This document shows positions 19,001-27,132 of a DNA stretch of 64,000 bases, in pieces (the stretch's first letter is position 1; every line of letters begins with the position of its first letter). The DNA is from JBAXPV01 sp037132075 (GTDB lineage Bacteria > Bacteroidota > Bacteroidia > Bacteroidales > CAIXZF01), in assembly GCA_037132075.1 (NCBI GenBank), contig JBAXPV010000012.1, forward strand, positions 1 through 64,000, read 5' to 3'. The position numbers were made by a program, and so were the translations under genes. The notes beneath the pieces are model-generated. The model did not search any database and was not told the DNA's origin. It saw nothing but the letters and a program-made list of their open reading frames with translations.

Positions 19001-19346
19001 GGCCAAAGAAGGGAAAAGTGCAGGGGGGATGAACAAAGCCTTGCAGGATATGGAAGAAACTGAAACCGATCTCGTAAATAAACGTATAACACAGCAGACC
19101 CTAATGCGTCAGAAAGAGATTCTTACACGTTTACTTGAATCTGAGAATGCTCAGAAGGAACGGGAGAAAGAGGAAAGAAGAGAATCTACTGAAGCAAAAA
19201 ATCAGAATTTTAGTAACCCAAAGGACTTTTTCGAGTATACTAAACTCAAGTCCCGTGAAACGGAGTTATTAAAAACCGTGCCTCCTACCTTAAATTCTTT
19301 TTATAAAAACAAGGTAAGTTTGTACTTTTACAACTTTGAACAATAA
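16008..19346 (+). CDS. DUF4175-like large membrane/coiled-coil protein
   Basis: A 1112-residue protein that I associate with the DUF4175 family of Bacteroidota. Membrane segments lie at about residues 25-45, 57-80 and 159-178. A ~320-residue extracytoplasmic region of beta-rich sequence follows, then from about residue 500 to 1080 a very long charged coiled coil dominated by Lys, Glu, Gln, Asp and Met. A Gly/Lys-rich insert ('KGGGKSGCGKGKKGEG') is near residue 925. No catalytic motif is visible. It is followed after 6 bp by a GHKL ATPase gene and then ybeY, a block I infer to be one transcript. A scaffolding or envelope role is plausible but unproven. Confidence 0.72.
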   Translation: MITDNYTILIQKLDEFIRKYYRNKLLRGAILLSGIFLGTYLITAGIEYYSHLEPKARTFLFYSYVLINSGLLTYLVLLPLFQLYHIGKIISHDQAAEIIGKHFSDIQDRLINTLQLRRLRDYDPTHAELIEASIEQKISHLKPIPFQRAIDLKKNSRYIPYALPPLLIILILLLAAPSFITGPTTRLIHHNVYYEKPVPFKIEILNKSLKAVQQGDFQLDISVSGEEIPLNLFIEYGNAQFRLVKESNILYHYHFNNLQNNVLFQISAEDFRTKEYELTVLPRPIVLNFEIELIYPHYTHKTNDVLENTGDVLVPFGTLIQWRFYTRDTKELILRFKDKVQKLEQKGTNTFTYASSFREGQTYSVTTYNEFLKNQDSLSYAINIIPDLYPSITVEEFKDSIYDKRLYFKGMIKDDYGFTKLRFNYRILKGSDSLNTSNIINYDTIGINSTVTQQQYFHFFDLAKLAMVPGDGLEYYFEVWDNDEVSGNKSSRTQKMFFKSPTLQELSEKREKSSKQMKDEMDEAIKDAQKLKKIVEDLQQKMVDKKELGWQEKKQLQDMLNLQQNLQDKVEKMQKENKNNTLRDEQYRTQEERILDKQKQLEDLFREVMSDDMKKTMEEMQKMMDKLDKNKLSEMLDKVQLNSEDLEKQLDRNLEIYKQLELEKKMGETKEKLDSLQKDQEKLSEESLKKDADNKDLEKKQDDLNKEFEEISEDMKDLQEKNKELEEPKTMENTDEKQQDIKNDMKNSSESLKNKKNKKAAQSQKNAAQKMKEMSQKMDQMMQGMEGKDMEDDLKSMRQILENLIQVSFNQESLMLNIGKTKTYDPQYVKLIKDEKNLKDDLQMIEDSLFALSKRQASLKPLINREISAINQNVDKVLEEMTERRTPTAVEKQQLVMTGVNNLALLLQEAKDQMQQQQMEMKGGGKSGCGKGKKGEGSPSMKKLQEALNKQMEDAKKQMEKGPGKPGPGQPSQSEEFARMAAQQQAIRKQLQELRDEMAKEGKSAGGMNKALQDMEETETDLVNKRITQQTLMRQKEILTRLLESENAQKEREKEERRESTEAKNQNFSNPKDFFEYTKLKSRETELLKTVPPTLNSFYKNKVSLYFYNFEQ

Positions 19347-19352
19347 CATTCT

Positions 19353-19853
19353 ATGATAGCAAATTTACAGCAACTCGTCATCGGGTCTAGTCTTGAAAAT
19401 CTCAACCTCGTTAGCGGGATGGTTGAAGAAATCTGCGACCAATACAACATCAACAACACTTACTTCGGCAACATTCTTGTTGCAGTTACCGAAGCCTGTA
19501 GTAATGCGATCGTTCATGGGAATCAAGGCAAGCCTGACAAAAAAGTAAATATTCAGTTTGAATCCGGACCTCACGGTTTAAAATTCTCTGTCAGAGATGA
19601 AGGTAGCGGCTTCGACTATCATGCCGTCCCTGACCCTACAGAGAGCTCGGATGAAGAAGCTCCTGCTTCAAGAAAAGGTCTTTATCTGATCCGTACGCTG
19701 AGTGATGAGGTTGTATTCAAAGAAAACGGCAGTCTGATCCAGTTTGGATTCCACATCTCCAGTATTAACTATCAGCTTTCAGTGGAACGCTCCCGTATGT
19801 TGCATAGCTTCTATCATCCTGAAGAGAAAAAGACGGAAAAAAGCCGCGAGTAA
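19353..19853 (+). CDS. RsbW/SpoIIAB-like GHKL ATP-binding protein
   Basis: A 166-residue single-domain HATPase_c_2 protein of the anti-sigma factor/serine kinase type. The N box Glu47-x-x-x-Asn51 lies in VTEACSNAIVHGN, the G1 box is VRDEGSGFD near residue 90, and the G2 region is RKGLYLIRTL near 122-131. Such proteins bind ATP and either phosphorylate anti-anti-sigma partners or act as switch proteins. No sigma factor or STAS partner gene is adjacent. It lies 6 bp after the DUF4175-like gene and 15 bp before ybeY. Confidence 0.85.
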   Translation: MIANLQQLVIGSSLENLNLVSGMVEEICDQYNINNTYFGNILVAVTEACSNAIVHGNQGKPDKKVNIQFESGPHGLKFSVRDEGSGFDYHAVPDPTESSDEEAPASRKGLYLIRTLSDEVVFKENGSLIQFGFHISSINYQLSVERSRMLHSFYHPEEKKTEKSRE

Positions 19854-19868
19854 ACGCAACCTCCTTTC

Positions 19869-20312
19869 ATGTCCTCCTCCACTGTACATTTTTATACGGT
19901 CGACGTCAGTCTCAATCTGAAGTCAAGACGTCTGTTAAAGACATGGATTAAAGATCTCGTCAATAAAGAAAATGCGGATTTAATAGCAATCAATTTCATT
20001 TTTTGCAGTGATTCATATTTACTCAGCATGAATCAAGAGTGGCTGCAACACGACACGCTCACAGATGTGATTACATTCGATTTGTCAGACAAATCCACGA
20101 AAAACCGCCTCATTAACGGAGAAGTTTATATCAGTCTGGAAAGACTTAAGGCTAACGCCGCAGAATATAAAGTCTCTGTCAGGGAGGAAACCTGCAGGGT
20201 GATGGCCCATGGAGTCCTCCATTTGCTGGGATATTCTGATAAGACTTCCTCCCAAAAGAAGCTCATGAGGCAGAAGGAAAATTTGTACCTATCTTTGCTT
20301 CGGAATTCCTGA
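19869..20312 (+). CDS. ybeY: endoribonuclease YbeY
   Basis: Zinc-dependent RNase for 16S rRNA 3' maturation and ribosome quality control, 147 residues. The motif HGVLHLLGYSD gives ligands His114 and His118. The usual third His is replaced by the GYxDK pattern, with Asp124 as likely ligand, a form I know from Bacteroidota homologues. The preceding 'TDVITFDLS' (65-73) is also a YbeY hallmark. It lies downstream of the GHKL gene with 15 bp between, and 70 bp before mnmG. Confidence 0.93.
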   Translation: MSSSTVHFYTVDVSLNLKSRRLLKTWIKDLVNKENADLIAINFIFCSDSYLLSMNQEWLQHDTLTDVITFDLSDKSTKNRLINGEVYISLERLKANAAEYKVSVREETCRVMAHGVLHLLGYSDKTSSQKKLMRQKENLYLSLLRNS

Positions 20313-20382
20313 TAACTAAAGCTCCTTCTGGGAACTGCCAGGGGATTTCCTGTTTTCTTTTATTGCAAATTAGATTAGATCC

Positions 20383-22254
20383 ATGTTCAAGGAGTACGAT
20401 GTTATTGTTGTTGGCGGAGGCCATGCTGGTTGTGAAGCAGCGGCAGCTGCAGCGGGGCTGGGTTCGAGTGTATTGCTGATCACTATGAATATGATGAACA
20501 TGGCTCAGATGTCCTGTAACCCTTCCATGGGCGGCATTGCAAAGGGGCAGATCGTCAGAGAAATTGACGCACTGGGCGGGTACTCAGGTATTGTGTCCGA
20601 CTACAGTGCCATTCAGTTCCGGATGTTAAACCGAAGCAAAGGACCTGCTATGTGGAGCCCTCGAGCTCAGAATGACCGCATGCTTTTTTCCATCAAGTGG
20701 AGAGAATTACTTGAGAATACCGCGAATCTTGACTTCTGGCAGGACAGGGTTGTAGGCATTACAACACATGACAAACGGGTAAGCGGTGTGATCACCGGCA
20801 TGGGGAAACACATCACGGCAAAGACCGTCATTTTAACCAACGGTACTTTTTTAAACGGGATCATTCATATTGGGACAAAGAACTTCAGCGGGGGGCGTAT
20901 CGGGGAATCCTCCTCAACAGGCCTGACGCAATGCCTTCTTGATCTGGGCTTCGAATCCGACCGTATGAAGACCGGAACACCCGTTCGTGTCGATGGACGC
21001 TCTATAGACTTCTCCCGCCTGATTGAACAGCCCGGCGATGAAGTTCCGGGTAAATTTTCTTATACCGAGACACCTCCCCTGCAGAACCAGCGCAGTTGTT
21101 ATTTAGCGTATACCAATGAAAAGGTGCATGCGATGCTACGGACAGGTTTTGATGAATCGCCCATGTTCAGCGGTCGGATACAAGGGGTGGGCCCAAGATA
21201 TTGCCCATCGATAGAAGACAAAATTGATCGATTTGCAGGAAAAGACCGCCACCAGCTTTTTGTCGAACCCGAGGGCTGGGATACCATAGAATATTATATC
21301 AATGGATTTTCTTCTTCCTTGCCAGACGAGGTCCAGTTAAAAGCACTACGACTTATTGAGGGATTTGAGCAAGCGAAGATATTCCGTCCGGGCTATGCCA
21401 TAGAGTATGATTATTTTCCACCGGTCCAGCTTGGCTACAACCTGGAGACCCGGCTAATTTCCGGACTATTTTTTGCAGGCCAGATTAATGGAACCACAGG
21501 CTATGAAGAAGCCGCCGGACAGGGTATTATGGCCGGGATCAATGCTCACTTACGAGTTAAGGATGAAGCCCCATTTATCCTCGGAAGGGCTGAAGCTTAT
21601 ATTGGCGTCCTTATCGACGATCTTATCACCAAAGGTGTCGATGAGCCATACCGCATGTTTACCTCAAGAGCGGAATACCGACTTTTACTGAGACAGGACA
21701 ATGCCGATATTCGCCTGACACCACGTTCGCACAAACTAGGTCTTGCTTCGGAGGAAAGAATGCAAAGAGTGGAGGAAAAACTTCAGCGAATAAAACTTGC
21801 CATAGATTATACGCATAAAGAAAGTACCGATCCGGCCGAGATTAACCCCCTGCTCGAAAAACTTGGCACCAGCCCAATCAGCCGGAAAAGCAAACTGTCA
21901 AACCTTATCCTCAGGCCACAGGTTAGCATCATGGACATCCTCGCCACGATTCCATCTTTCGGGGAATTCTACAGCGAGAAACTTTTAAACGATTCTGAGA
22001 GCCTTGAGGAAGCTGAAATTTTAATCAAGTATGAAGGCTATCTAGAGAAAGAGCAGGAAATTGCCCTCAAGCTTTCCCGCTTTGAAAATCTGGAAATCCC
22101 CTCAGGTTTTGAATATAATGGCCTGACATCACTCTCCTATGAAGCCCGGGAGAAATTAAGTAAAATGAAACCCCATACCCTGGGACAAGCCTCCCGCATT
22201 AGCGGGGTTACACCTGCAGACATCTCAATTCTGATAGTGTACTTTGGCCGTTGA
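20383..22254 (+). CDS. mnmG: tRNA uridine-5-carboxymethylaminomethyl modification enzyme MnmG
   Basis: FAD-dependent enzyme of 623 residues that, with MnmE, adds cmnm5 to U34 of several tRNAs. The FAD-binding glycine motif GGGHAGCEAA begins at residue 11. Family signatures MSCNPSMGGIAKGQIVREIDALGG (about 47-70) and GYEEAAGQGIMAGINA (about 372-387) are intact, and the HTH-like C-terminus ends in 'ISGVTPADISILIVYF'. In many bacteria mnmG (gidA) lies close to the replication origin; here a perfect parS follows its stop codon by 4 bp. Confidence 0.97.
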   Translation: MFKEYDVIVVGGGHAGCEAAAAAAGLGSSVLLITMNMMNMAQMSCNPSMGGIAKGQIVREIDALGGYSGIVSDYSAIQFRMLNRSKGPAMWSPRAQNDRMLFSIKWRELLENTANLDFWQDRVVGITTHDKRVSGVITGMGKHITAKTVILTNGTFLNGIIHIGTKNFSGGRIGESSSTGLTQCLLDLGFESDRMKTGTPVRVDGRSIDFSRLIEQPGDEVPGKFSYTETPPLQNQRSCYLAYTNEKVHAMLRTGFDESPMFSGRIQGVGPRYCPSIEDKIDRFAGKDRHQLFVEPEGWDTIEYYINGFSSSLPDEVQLKALRLIEGFEQAKIFRPGYAIEYDYFPPVQLGYNLETRLISGLFFAGQINGTTGYEEAAGQGIMAGINAHLRVKDEAPFILGRAEAYIGVLIDDLITKGVDEPYRMFTSRAEYRLLLRQDNADIRLTPRSHKLGLASEERMQRVEEKLQRIKLAIDYTHKESTDPAEINPLLEKLGTSPISRKSKLSNLILRPQVSIMDILATIPSFGEFYSEKLLNDSESLEEAEILIKYEGYLEKEQEIALKLSRFENLEIPSGFEYNGLTSLSYEAREKLSKMKPHTLGQASRISGVTPADISILIVYFGR

Positions 22255-22258
22255 CAAT

Positions 22259-22274
22259 TGTTTCACGTGAAACA
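22259..22274. promoter_or_regulatory. parS: parS site (ParB/Spo0J binding)
   Basis: TGTTTCACGTGAAACA is a perfect 16-bp palindrome and an exact match to the near-universal chromosomal parS consensus TGTTNCACGTGAAACA. It lies between mnmG and the methyltransferase gene. It would load ParB for chromosome segregation and condensin recruitment. parB and parA themselves are not in this window. Confidence 0.93.
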
Positions 22275-22298
22275 CTTTTGATAAATAATTAATAATCA

Positions 22299-23183
22299 AT
22301 GGAATACATAGATAAATGCCCCGTTTGCGGCCACACTGAAAAAGAAATATTCCTGGAAATCCCGGATCACTTTCTTACAAATGAAAACTTTTCAATTGAA
22401 AAGTGTAAACAATGTTTATTCATGTTTACAAACCCCAGGCCCAGCCCTGAAGAACTTCCCTCCTATTATGAATCAAAAGATTACATTTCTCATTCCGACG
22501 AGAACAAAGGCCTGTTGAGCATAGTCTATCAACAAGCCCGCAAATATGCTCTCGCCCAGAAATTTAAACTTTTAAAGCACCTCCCCGCTGGAAGTAAAAT
22601 TCTTGATTACGGATGTGGAACCGGAAACTTCCTTCACTATTGTAAACAACATGGGCTTGATACATTAGGCATCGAACCAAATACAAACGCTCGGAATACA
22701 GCCACACAATTACACAAACTTAGAGTAGAAGAAGAAAATTATGTTCACAAACTTGAACCTTCCAGCTTTGACGCGATAACCCTCTGGCACGTCCTGGAAC
22801 ATGTCCCGCTGCTCCAGGAACGATTCGCTACTTTGGTTCAGGCACTTAAACCAGGCGGACTTCTGATCATCGCCCTACCCAATGCCAACTCATGGGATGC
22901 CCATTATTATAAAGAGTTCTGGGCGGCATACGACGTTCCCCGTCATCTCTATCATTTTGCCCCTGCCTCATTCCGCCGCCTGATTCAAAATTTCCCGCTT
23001 GAATTTATCCGCCAGGAGCCCATGAAACTTGACGCTTATTATATCAGCCTGCTAAGCGAAAAATACAAATCCGGGAACTCCGGATACCTTGACGCATTTC
23101 TCAAAGGATGGAAATCAAACGCCGATGCGAAATCAAACCTTGGAAACTATTCCAGCCTCATTTATATTCTCAAAAAGAAATAA
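22299..23183 (+). CDS. class I SAM-dependent methyltransferase with N-terminal zinc ribbon
   Basis: A 294-residue protein. Four cysteines (Cys7, Cys10, Cys36, Cys39) form a CxxC...CxxC zinc ribbon, followed by a methyltransferase core with the SAM motif ILDYGCGTGNFL at about 101-112, and 'DAITLWHVLEHVP' and 'LKPGGLLIIALPN' further on. This arrangement is common in surface-polysaccharide and unknown-substrate methyltransferases of Bacteroidota. The flippase gene 4 kb downstream is consistent with, but does not prove, a glycan role. The gene begins 25 bp after parS. Confidence 0.88.
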   Translation: MEYIDKCPVCGHTEKEIFLEIPDHFLTNENFSIEKCKQCLFMFTNPRPSPEELPSYYESKDYISHSDENKGLLSIVYQQARKYALAQKFKLLKHLPAGSKILDYGCGTGNFLHYCKQHGLDTLGIEPNTNARNTATQLHKLRVEEENYVHKLEPSSFDAITLWHVLEHVPLLQERFATLVQALKPGGLLIIALPNANSWDAHYYKEFWAAYDVPRHLYHFAPASFRRLIQNFPLEFIRQEPMKLDAYYISLLSEKYKSGNSGYLDAFLKGWKSNADAKSNLGNYSSLIYILKKK

Positions 23184-23325
23184 GCCCTTTATAAGCCCTA
23201 TAAAAAGCGGAAGCCTGTTTTGAAGGCCAACCTATCCCTCTTGCCAAAAAATCGATCCAATGGCTTTATTTAACGCCAATTTTACATTGCTGATTATCTG
23301 TAGATTATATACTTTATAATTTATT

Positions 23326-26300
23326 ATGTCATTGAAATACAAAGGCTTATATTATTTATCACTTTCCTTGCTGCTTTTTGGCTTTGCCCTGTTCTTTTCG
23401 AATCGCGAATTCAAGTTAATCCCGATTGAAAAAGCAGCTCAATATCTGGAAAATACAATTCAACAAAAAGAAAAAGACCTGAGTTCGCTTTTGAACTCTT
23501 TACCCCTCTCCCCTGACTCGTGTCAAAATTCCGCCCTACTCCTGAATCGTACCCATGACCTTTTTGAAAGCAAAGGTTGTTTACTCCTTTTATACCAAAA
23601 AGACTCTTTAATATTCTGGTCAGAGAACAAAGCTCCGTTTCCGCTTAAACGTGACAGCACCGACCTATGCTCCCCCTTACTGGAACTAGCCAACGGCAAG
23701 TATCTGATAAAATACCGCAGCCAAGGCAACTATACCTGGATGGGATTGTATGTTATCCAATTCAATAACCCATATGAAAATGAATACCTGATTAACGGCT
23801 TTAACAAAGACCTTGGTTTTAATTGGAATTTTGAAATTTCTAAACAAAACAATGGCAACGCAATCAGCGGGTCCGGTGGCGAAATATTATTCTACCTCCA
23901 CCCTGCCAAACAAAAACATCACAGCGATGTATTCGTTGCCTTGCTCCTCATATTATACCTGAGTTCATTTTTTACCTTCCTTTTGAGCATCCAATTACTG
24001 CTCATTAAATCACCAGCTTTCAAAGACAGAAAATTAATTTTCCTGCTCTTATTTTCTCTTGGATTTTTCCTGCTCCGTGCCATCTTATTCTATTTCAGAA
24101 TCCCATATGATTTATACAAAACGGAACTGTTCGGACCTGTTTTCTATGCCAGCTCTTCTGTCCTTCCTTCTTTAGGAGACCTTTTAATTAACAGTCTTTG
24201 TTTCCTTTTCCTTGGAACAATCATTTTAAGAAACAAATCACTCTTTAAATTTATCCGGCCAAAAAAACAGAGATTTGTTCTATCAATCATTATTCACGCC
24301 GCGATCCTTGGCTTACTTATGCTGTATAAAGAGTTATACACCGGATTAATTCTCAATTCAAATATACCTGTCGATCTTTCCAACCCCGTTTCTTTTAATG
24401 CCACCACTTTTTATGCATTTTGTATCACTGCATCCAGTTTTATGGGGGTTTTCCTTGTCTCTTTCTCTCTCCTAAACTTTGTTTATGACAAAACAAGTTC
24501 AATCCTCACCAATATTTATCCGGCCCTAATTTCGTTTCTAGCCTTGGGGACACTCATGTATTTCTGGCCAAGCTATGTTCTCTTCACTTTTTTGTTTTCG
24601 ATTTTTCTGATTACAGCCTTACACCTGGCGCAGCGCAATAATAAAACCTTCCTGAAATTTCACGTGTTGTTGTTTAGCATCCTGATTTTTACATTTTTTT
24701 CCTCTTATATTCTTGCCAATTCTCTTAACAACAGGGAGGCGGCACAACGCAAACTTCTTGCAGAAAAACTTAGTGTCGAAAGAGATCCTATTGCGGAATA
24801 CCTGATACAAGAACAGTATAAATTAATGCTTAAAGATGACATCCTCAAAAAAGACATGCTGGCCGCTGTCTTCAGCGATGTGAGAGAAGACAAGGCATTT
24901 GAATTTATTCGCTCAAAATACTTCCGTGATTATTGGGCAAAATACAACCTGACTTTCACGCTATGCCACCCGGGAAGAATGTTAAATGTTGTCGTTCCTG
25001 ATAATGCTTTGGTAGATTGCGAACTCTATTTTAAAGAAACAATTAACAGCGTTGGCAAACCTACATCAACGCCTTTAATGTATTACCTGGATTACGGAAA
25101 TGAATCGATCAATTATCTTGCAGAGCTCCCCTTTTACCTCTCAACTGACGATTTTAAAATAAAAGTTAAAATCTACCTGGATATTGTATCAAAATCTATT
25201 CCTAAAGGACTTGGATATCCTGAACTCCTTATGAGTAAAAAATCAGGATTCAGCCCTGATCTGAACCAATATTCATATGCTACATATTACAAACAATCTT
25301 TGGTTAGAAGCAATGGAAAATTCGCTTATGCATTGCGCCTGACTCCCCATGATTATGGGAGCGACCTTTTTTCATACTACAAAATGGGCGATTACAATCA
25401 CCTGGCTTACCAGACAGATAAAGATAAAATAATCGTGATTAGCCAACATGAAAAGTCATGGCGAAACATCCTGACTCCGGTCTCTTATTTGCTCATATTT
25501 TATTCTGTCTTTCTTTTTATCATCTTGTTTTTATCTGGATATACTCGAATTCCCCGATTGTCGGAAATGAATTTTAGTAACCGTTTACAGATGTATATGA
25601 TCTCGCTCATCGTTTCTGCATTTATCATCACAGGATACGTCACCTACCGCTACATAAACAGTTTATACAGCACGAAAAACATTCAAAACTTAAGAGAAAA
25701 AACCCATTCTGTTCTTTCAGAACTTCAACAAAGATTGTCGAAAAACGGTCCTTTAACACCCACATTGGGCAATGACCTCTATTTTCTTCTCAATAAATAC
25801 TCCCTCATTTTCTTTACTGACATCAATTTATATGACCTCCATGGTAATCTTATGGCCTCATCGCGTCCACAGATCTTCGAGGAAGGTTTGTTGTCAACGA
25901 AAATGGATAACCCGGCCTACTTTGAATTAAACACAAACAAAAAATCAATTCTGGTGCAGGAAGAGAAAATAGGAAAATACGGATTCCTCTCTGCCTATAT
26001 GCCCTTGCGTAATGAGCAAGACGAACTAATTGGTTATCTGAACCTTCCATATTTTGCAAAACAAGGAGAGCTCCGTTCAGAAATCACGACATTCTTCGTA
26101 GCCTTCCTCAACATCTATGTCATTTTGATCGTTTTGGCAGTAATATTTGCCGTTTTTATCGCAACCTACATTACGCGTCCGCTTAGAGTAATCCGCGAAA
26201 AAATAAGCCATGTCAAACTCGGAAAATCAAATGAAAAACTCGGATGGAACCGTAAAGATGAGATTGGATTGCTGGTTGATGAATACAACAATATGATTGA

Positions 26301-27012
26301 TAAGCTGGCGCAAAGTGCAGAACAACTTGCACAATCCGAGCGCGAAAGCGCCTGGCGTGAAATGGCCCGCCAGGTTGCCCACGAGATCAAGAATCCGCTA
26401 ACACCGATGAAGCTTAGCGTCCAGCTCTTGCAAAAAGCCTGGGACGAAAAAGAAAGTGACTGGGATCAGCGCCTGCAAAGATTCTCCAATAGCCTTGTCG
26501 AACAGATCGACACCCTTTCAGCCATTGCTTCGGAATTCTCTGATTTTGCCCAGATGCCACAATCACGACTGGAATTACTCAAACTCGAAGAGATCGTTCA
26601 GAATGCTTTTGACCTCTTCCACAATCAACAGATTTTCGAACCCCGCTTTGTGATGACGCAGCCTCCTCCTTACCTGATCAGGGCAGACAGGCAACAGCTA
26701 CACCGGATTTTTAGCAACCTCTTTCGGAATTCCATACAGTCATTCCCCACCGCTCATAAAGGAATTATTACGATCGCACTGCATATGAACCATCACGAAA
26801 TAAAGCTTGAATTTACCGACAACGGAATCGGCATTCCAGAAGAACAACAGCCAAGGATCTTCTCCCCTAATTTTACGACAAAATCAGCCGGAATGGGACT
26901 TGGCCTGAGCATGGTGAAGAATATCATGCAGGAATGCGGCGGTGACATTAGCTTCCACTCTGTTGAAGGAAAGGGAACGACTTTTACGTTGATATTTCCG
27001 GCGGCAAACTAA
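23326..27012 (+). CDS. giant NtrY-like membrane sensor histidine kinase
   Basis: A 1228-residue kinase. An N-terminal TM (about 8-25) precedes a ~180-residue extracytoplasmic region, then a polytopic block of about eight TMs (205-460). A second extracytoplasmic domain (about 465-720), a TM pair (about 725-780), and a third sensor region with a TM near 925-950 follow. HAMP, a short coiled linker, HisKA (phospho-acceptor His1019 in VAHEIKNPLTP) and HATPase (N box NLFRNSIQS, G1 DNGIGIP, G2 GMGLGLS) end it. The H box with 'NPLTPMKLS' is NtrY-like. No response regulator is adjacent, so it is an orphan. The ligand is unknown. Confidence 0.88.
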   Translation: MSLKYKGLYYLSLSLLLFGFALFFSNREFKLIPIEKAAQYLENTIQQKEKDLSSLLNSLPLSPDSCQNSALLLNRTHDLFESKGCLLLLYQKDSLIFWSENKAPFPLKRDSTDLCSPLLELANGKYLIKYRSQGNYTWMGLYVIQFNNPYENEYLINGFNKDLGFNWNFEISKQNNGNAISGSGGEILFYLHPAKQKHHSDVFVALLLILYLSSFFTFLLSIQLLLIKSPAFKDRKLIFLLLFSLGFFLLRAILFYFRIPYDLYKTELFGPVFYASSSVLPSLGDLLINSLCFLFLGTIILRNKSLFKFIRPKKQRFVLSIIIHAAILGLLMLYKELYTGLILNSNIPVDLSNPVSFNATTFYAFCITASSFMGVFLVSFSLLNFVYDKTSSILTNIYPALISFLALGTLMYFWPSYVLFTFLFSIFLITALHLAQRNNKTFLKFHVLLFSILIFTFFSSYILANSLNNREAAQRKLLAEKLSVERDPIAEYLIQEQYKLMLKDDILKKDMLAAVFSDVREDKAFEFIRSKYFRDYWAKYNLTFTLCHPGRMLNVVVPDNALVDCELYFKETINSVGKPTSTPLMYYLDYGNESINYLAELPFYLSTDDFKIKVKIYLDIVSKSIPKGLGYPELLMSKKSGFSPDLNQYSYATYYKQSLVRSNGKFAYALRLTPHDYGSDLFSYYKMGDYNHLAYQTDKDKIIVISQHEKSWRNILTPVSYLLIFYSVFLFIILFLSGYTRIPRLSEMNFSNRLQMYMISLIVSAFIITGYVTYRYINSLYSTKNIQNLREKTHSVLSELQQRLSKNGPLTPTLGNDLYFLLNKYSLIFFTDINLYDLHGNLMASSRPQIFEEGLLSTKMDNPAYFELNTNKKSILVQEEKIGKYGFLSAYMPLRNEQDELIGYLNLPYFAKQGELRSEITTFFVAFLNIYVILIVLAVIFAVFIATYITRPLRVIREKISHVKLGKSNEKLGWNRKDEIGLLVDEYNNMIDKLAQSAEQLAQSERESAWREMARQVAHEIKNPLTPMKLSVQLLQKAWDEKESDWDQRLQRFSNSLVEQIDTLSAIASEFSDFAQMPQSRLELLKLEEIVQNAFDLFHNQQIFEPRFVMTQPPPYLIRADRQQLHRIFSNLFRNSIQSFPTAHKGIITIALHMNHHEIKLEFTDNGIGIPEEQQPRIFSPNFTTKSAGMGLGLSMVKNIMQECGGDISFHSVEGKGTTFTLIFPAAN

Positions 27013-27090
27013 AGGCTGAAGGCTTTTAAGCTGACGGCTGATACGATCCTCTTTCAGCTTAACAACCCTCAGCTAAAAGCCCTCAACCGA
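27013..27090. repeat. GCTGA-rich inverted-repeat cluster
   Basis: Short words GGCTGAAGGCTTTTAAGCTGA and TCAGCTTAA...CTCAGCTAAAAGCCC form nested inverted repeats. TTAAGCTGA (27026-27034) pairs with TCAGCTTAA (27054-27062), and GGCTTTT (27021-27027) with AAAAGCC (27075-27081). The cluster starts right after the kinase stop codon and may serve as its 3' structure. A similar AGCCTAACAGCC-type cluster is at 45840-45880. Confidence 0.5.
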
Positions 27091-27132
27091 TATCTCTATT
27101 TTAGTTATTTTTACCGCACCAAATCCTCGCCA

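Noticed and set aside
24650..24680. TTTCACGTG as a second parS
   Set aside because: Only the left half matches; the right half reads TTGTTG and lies inside the kinase coding frame.
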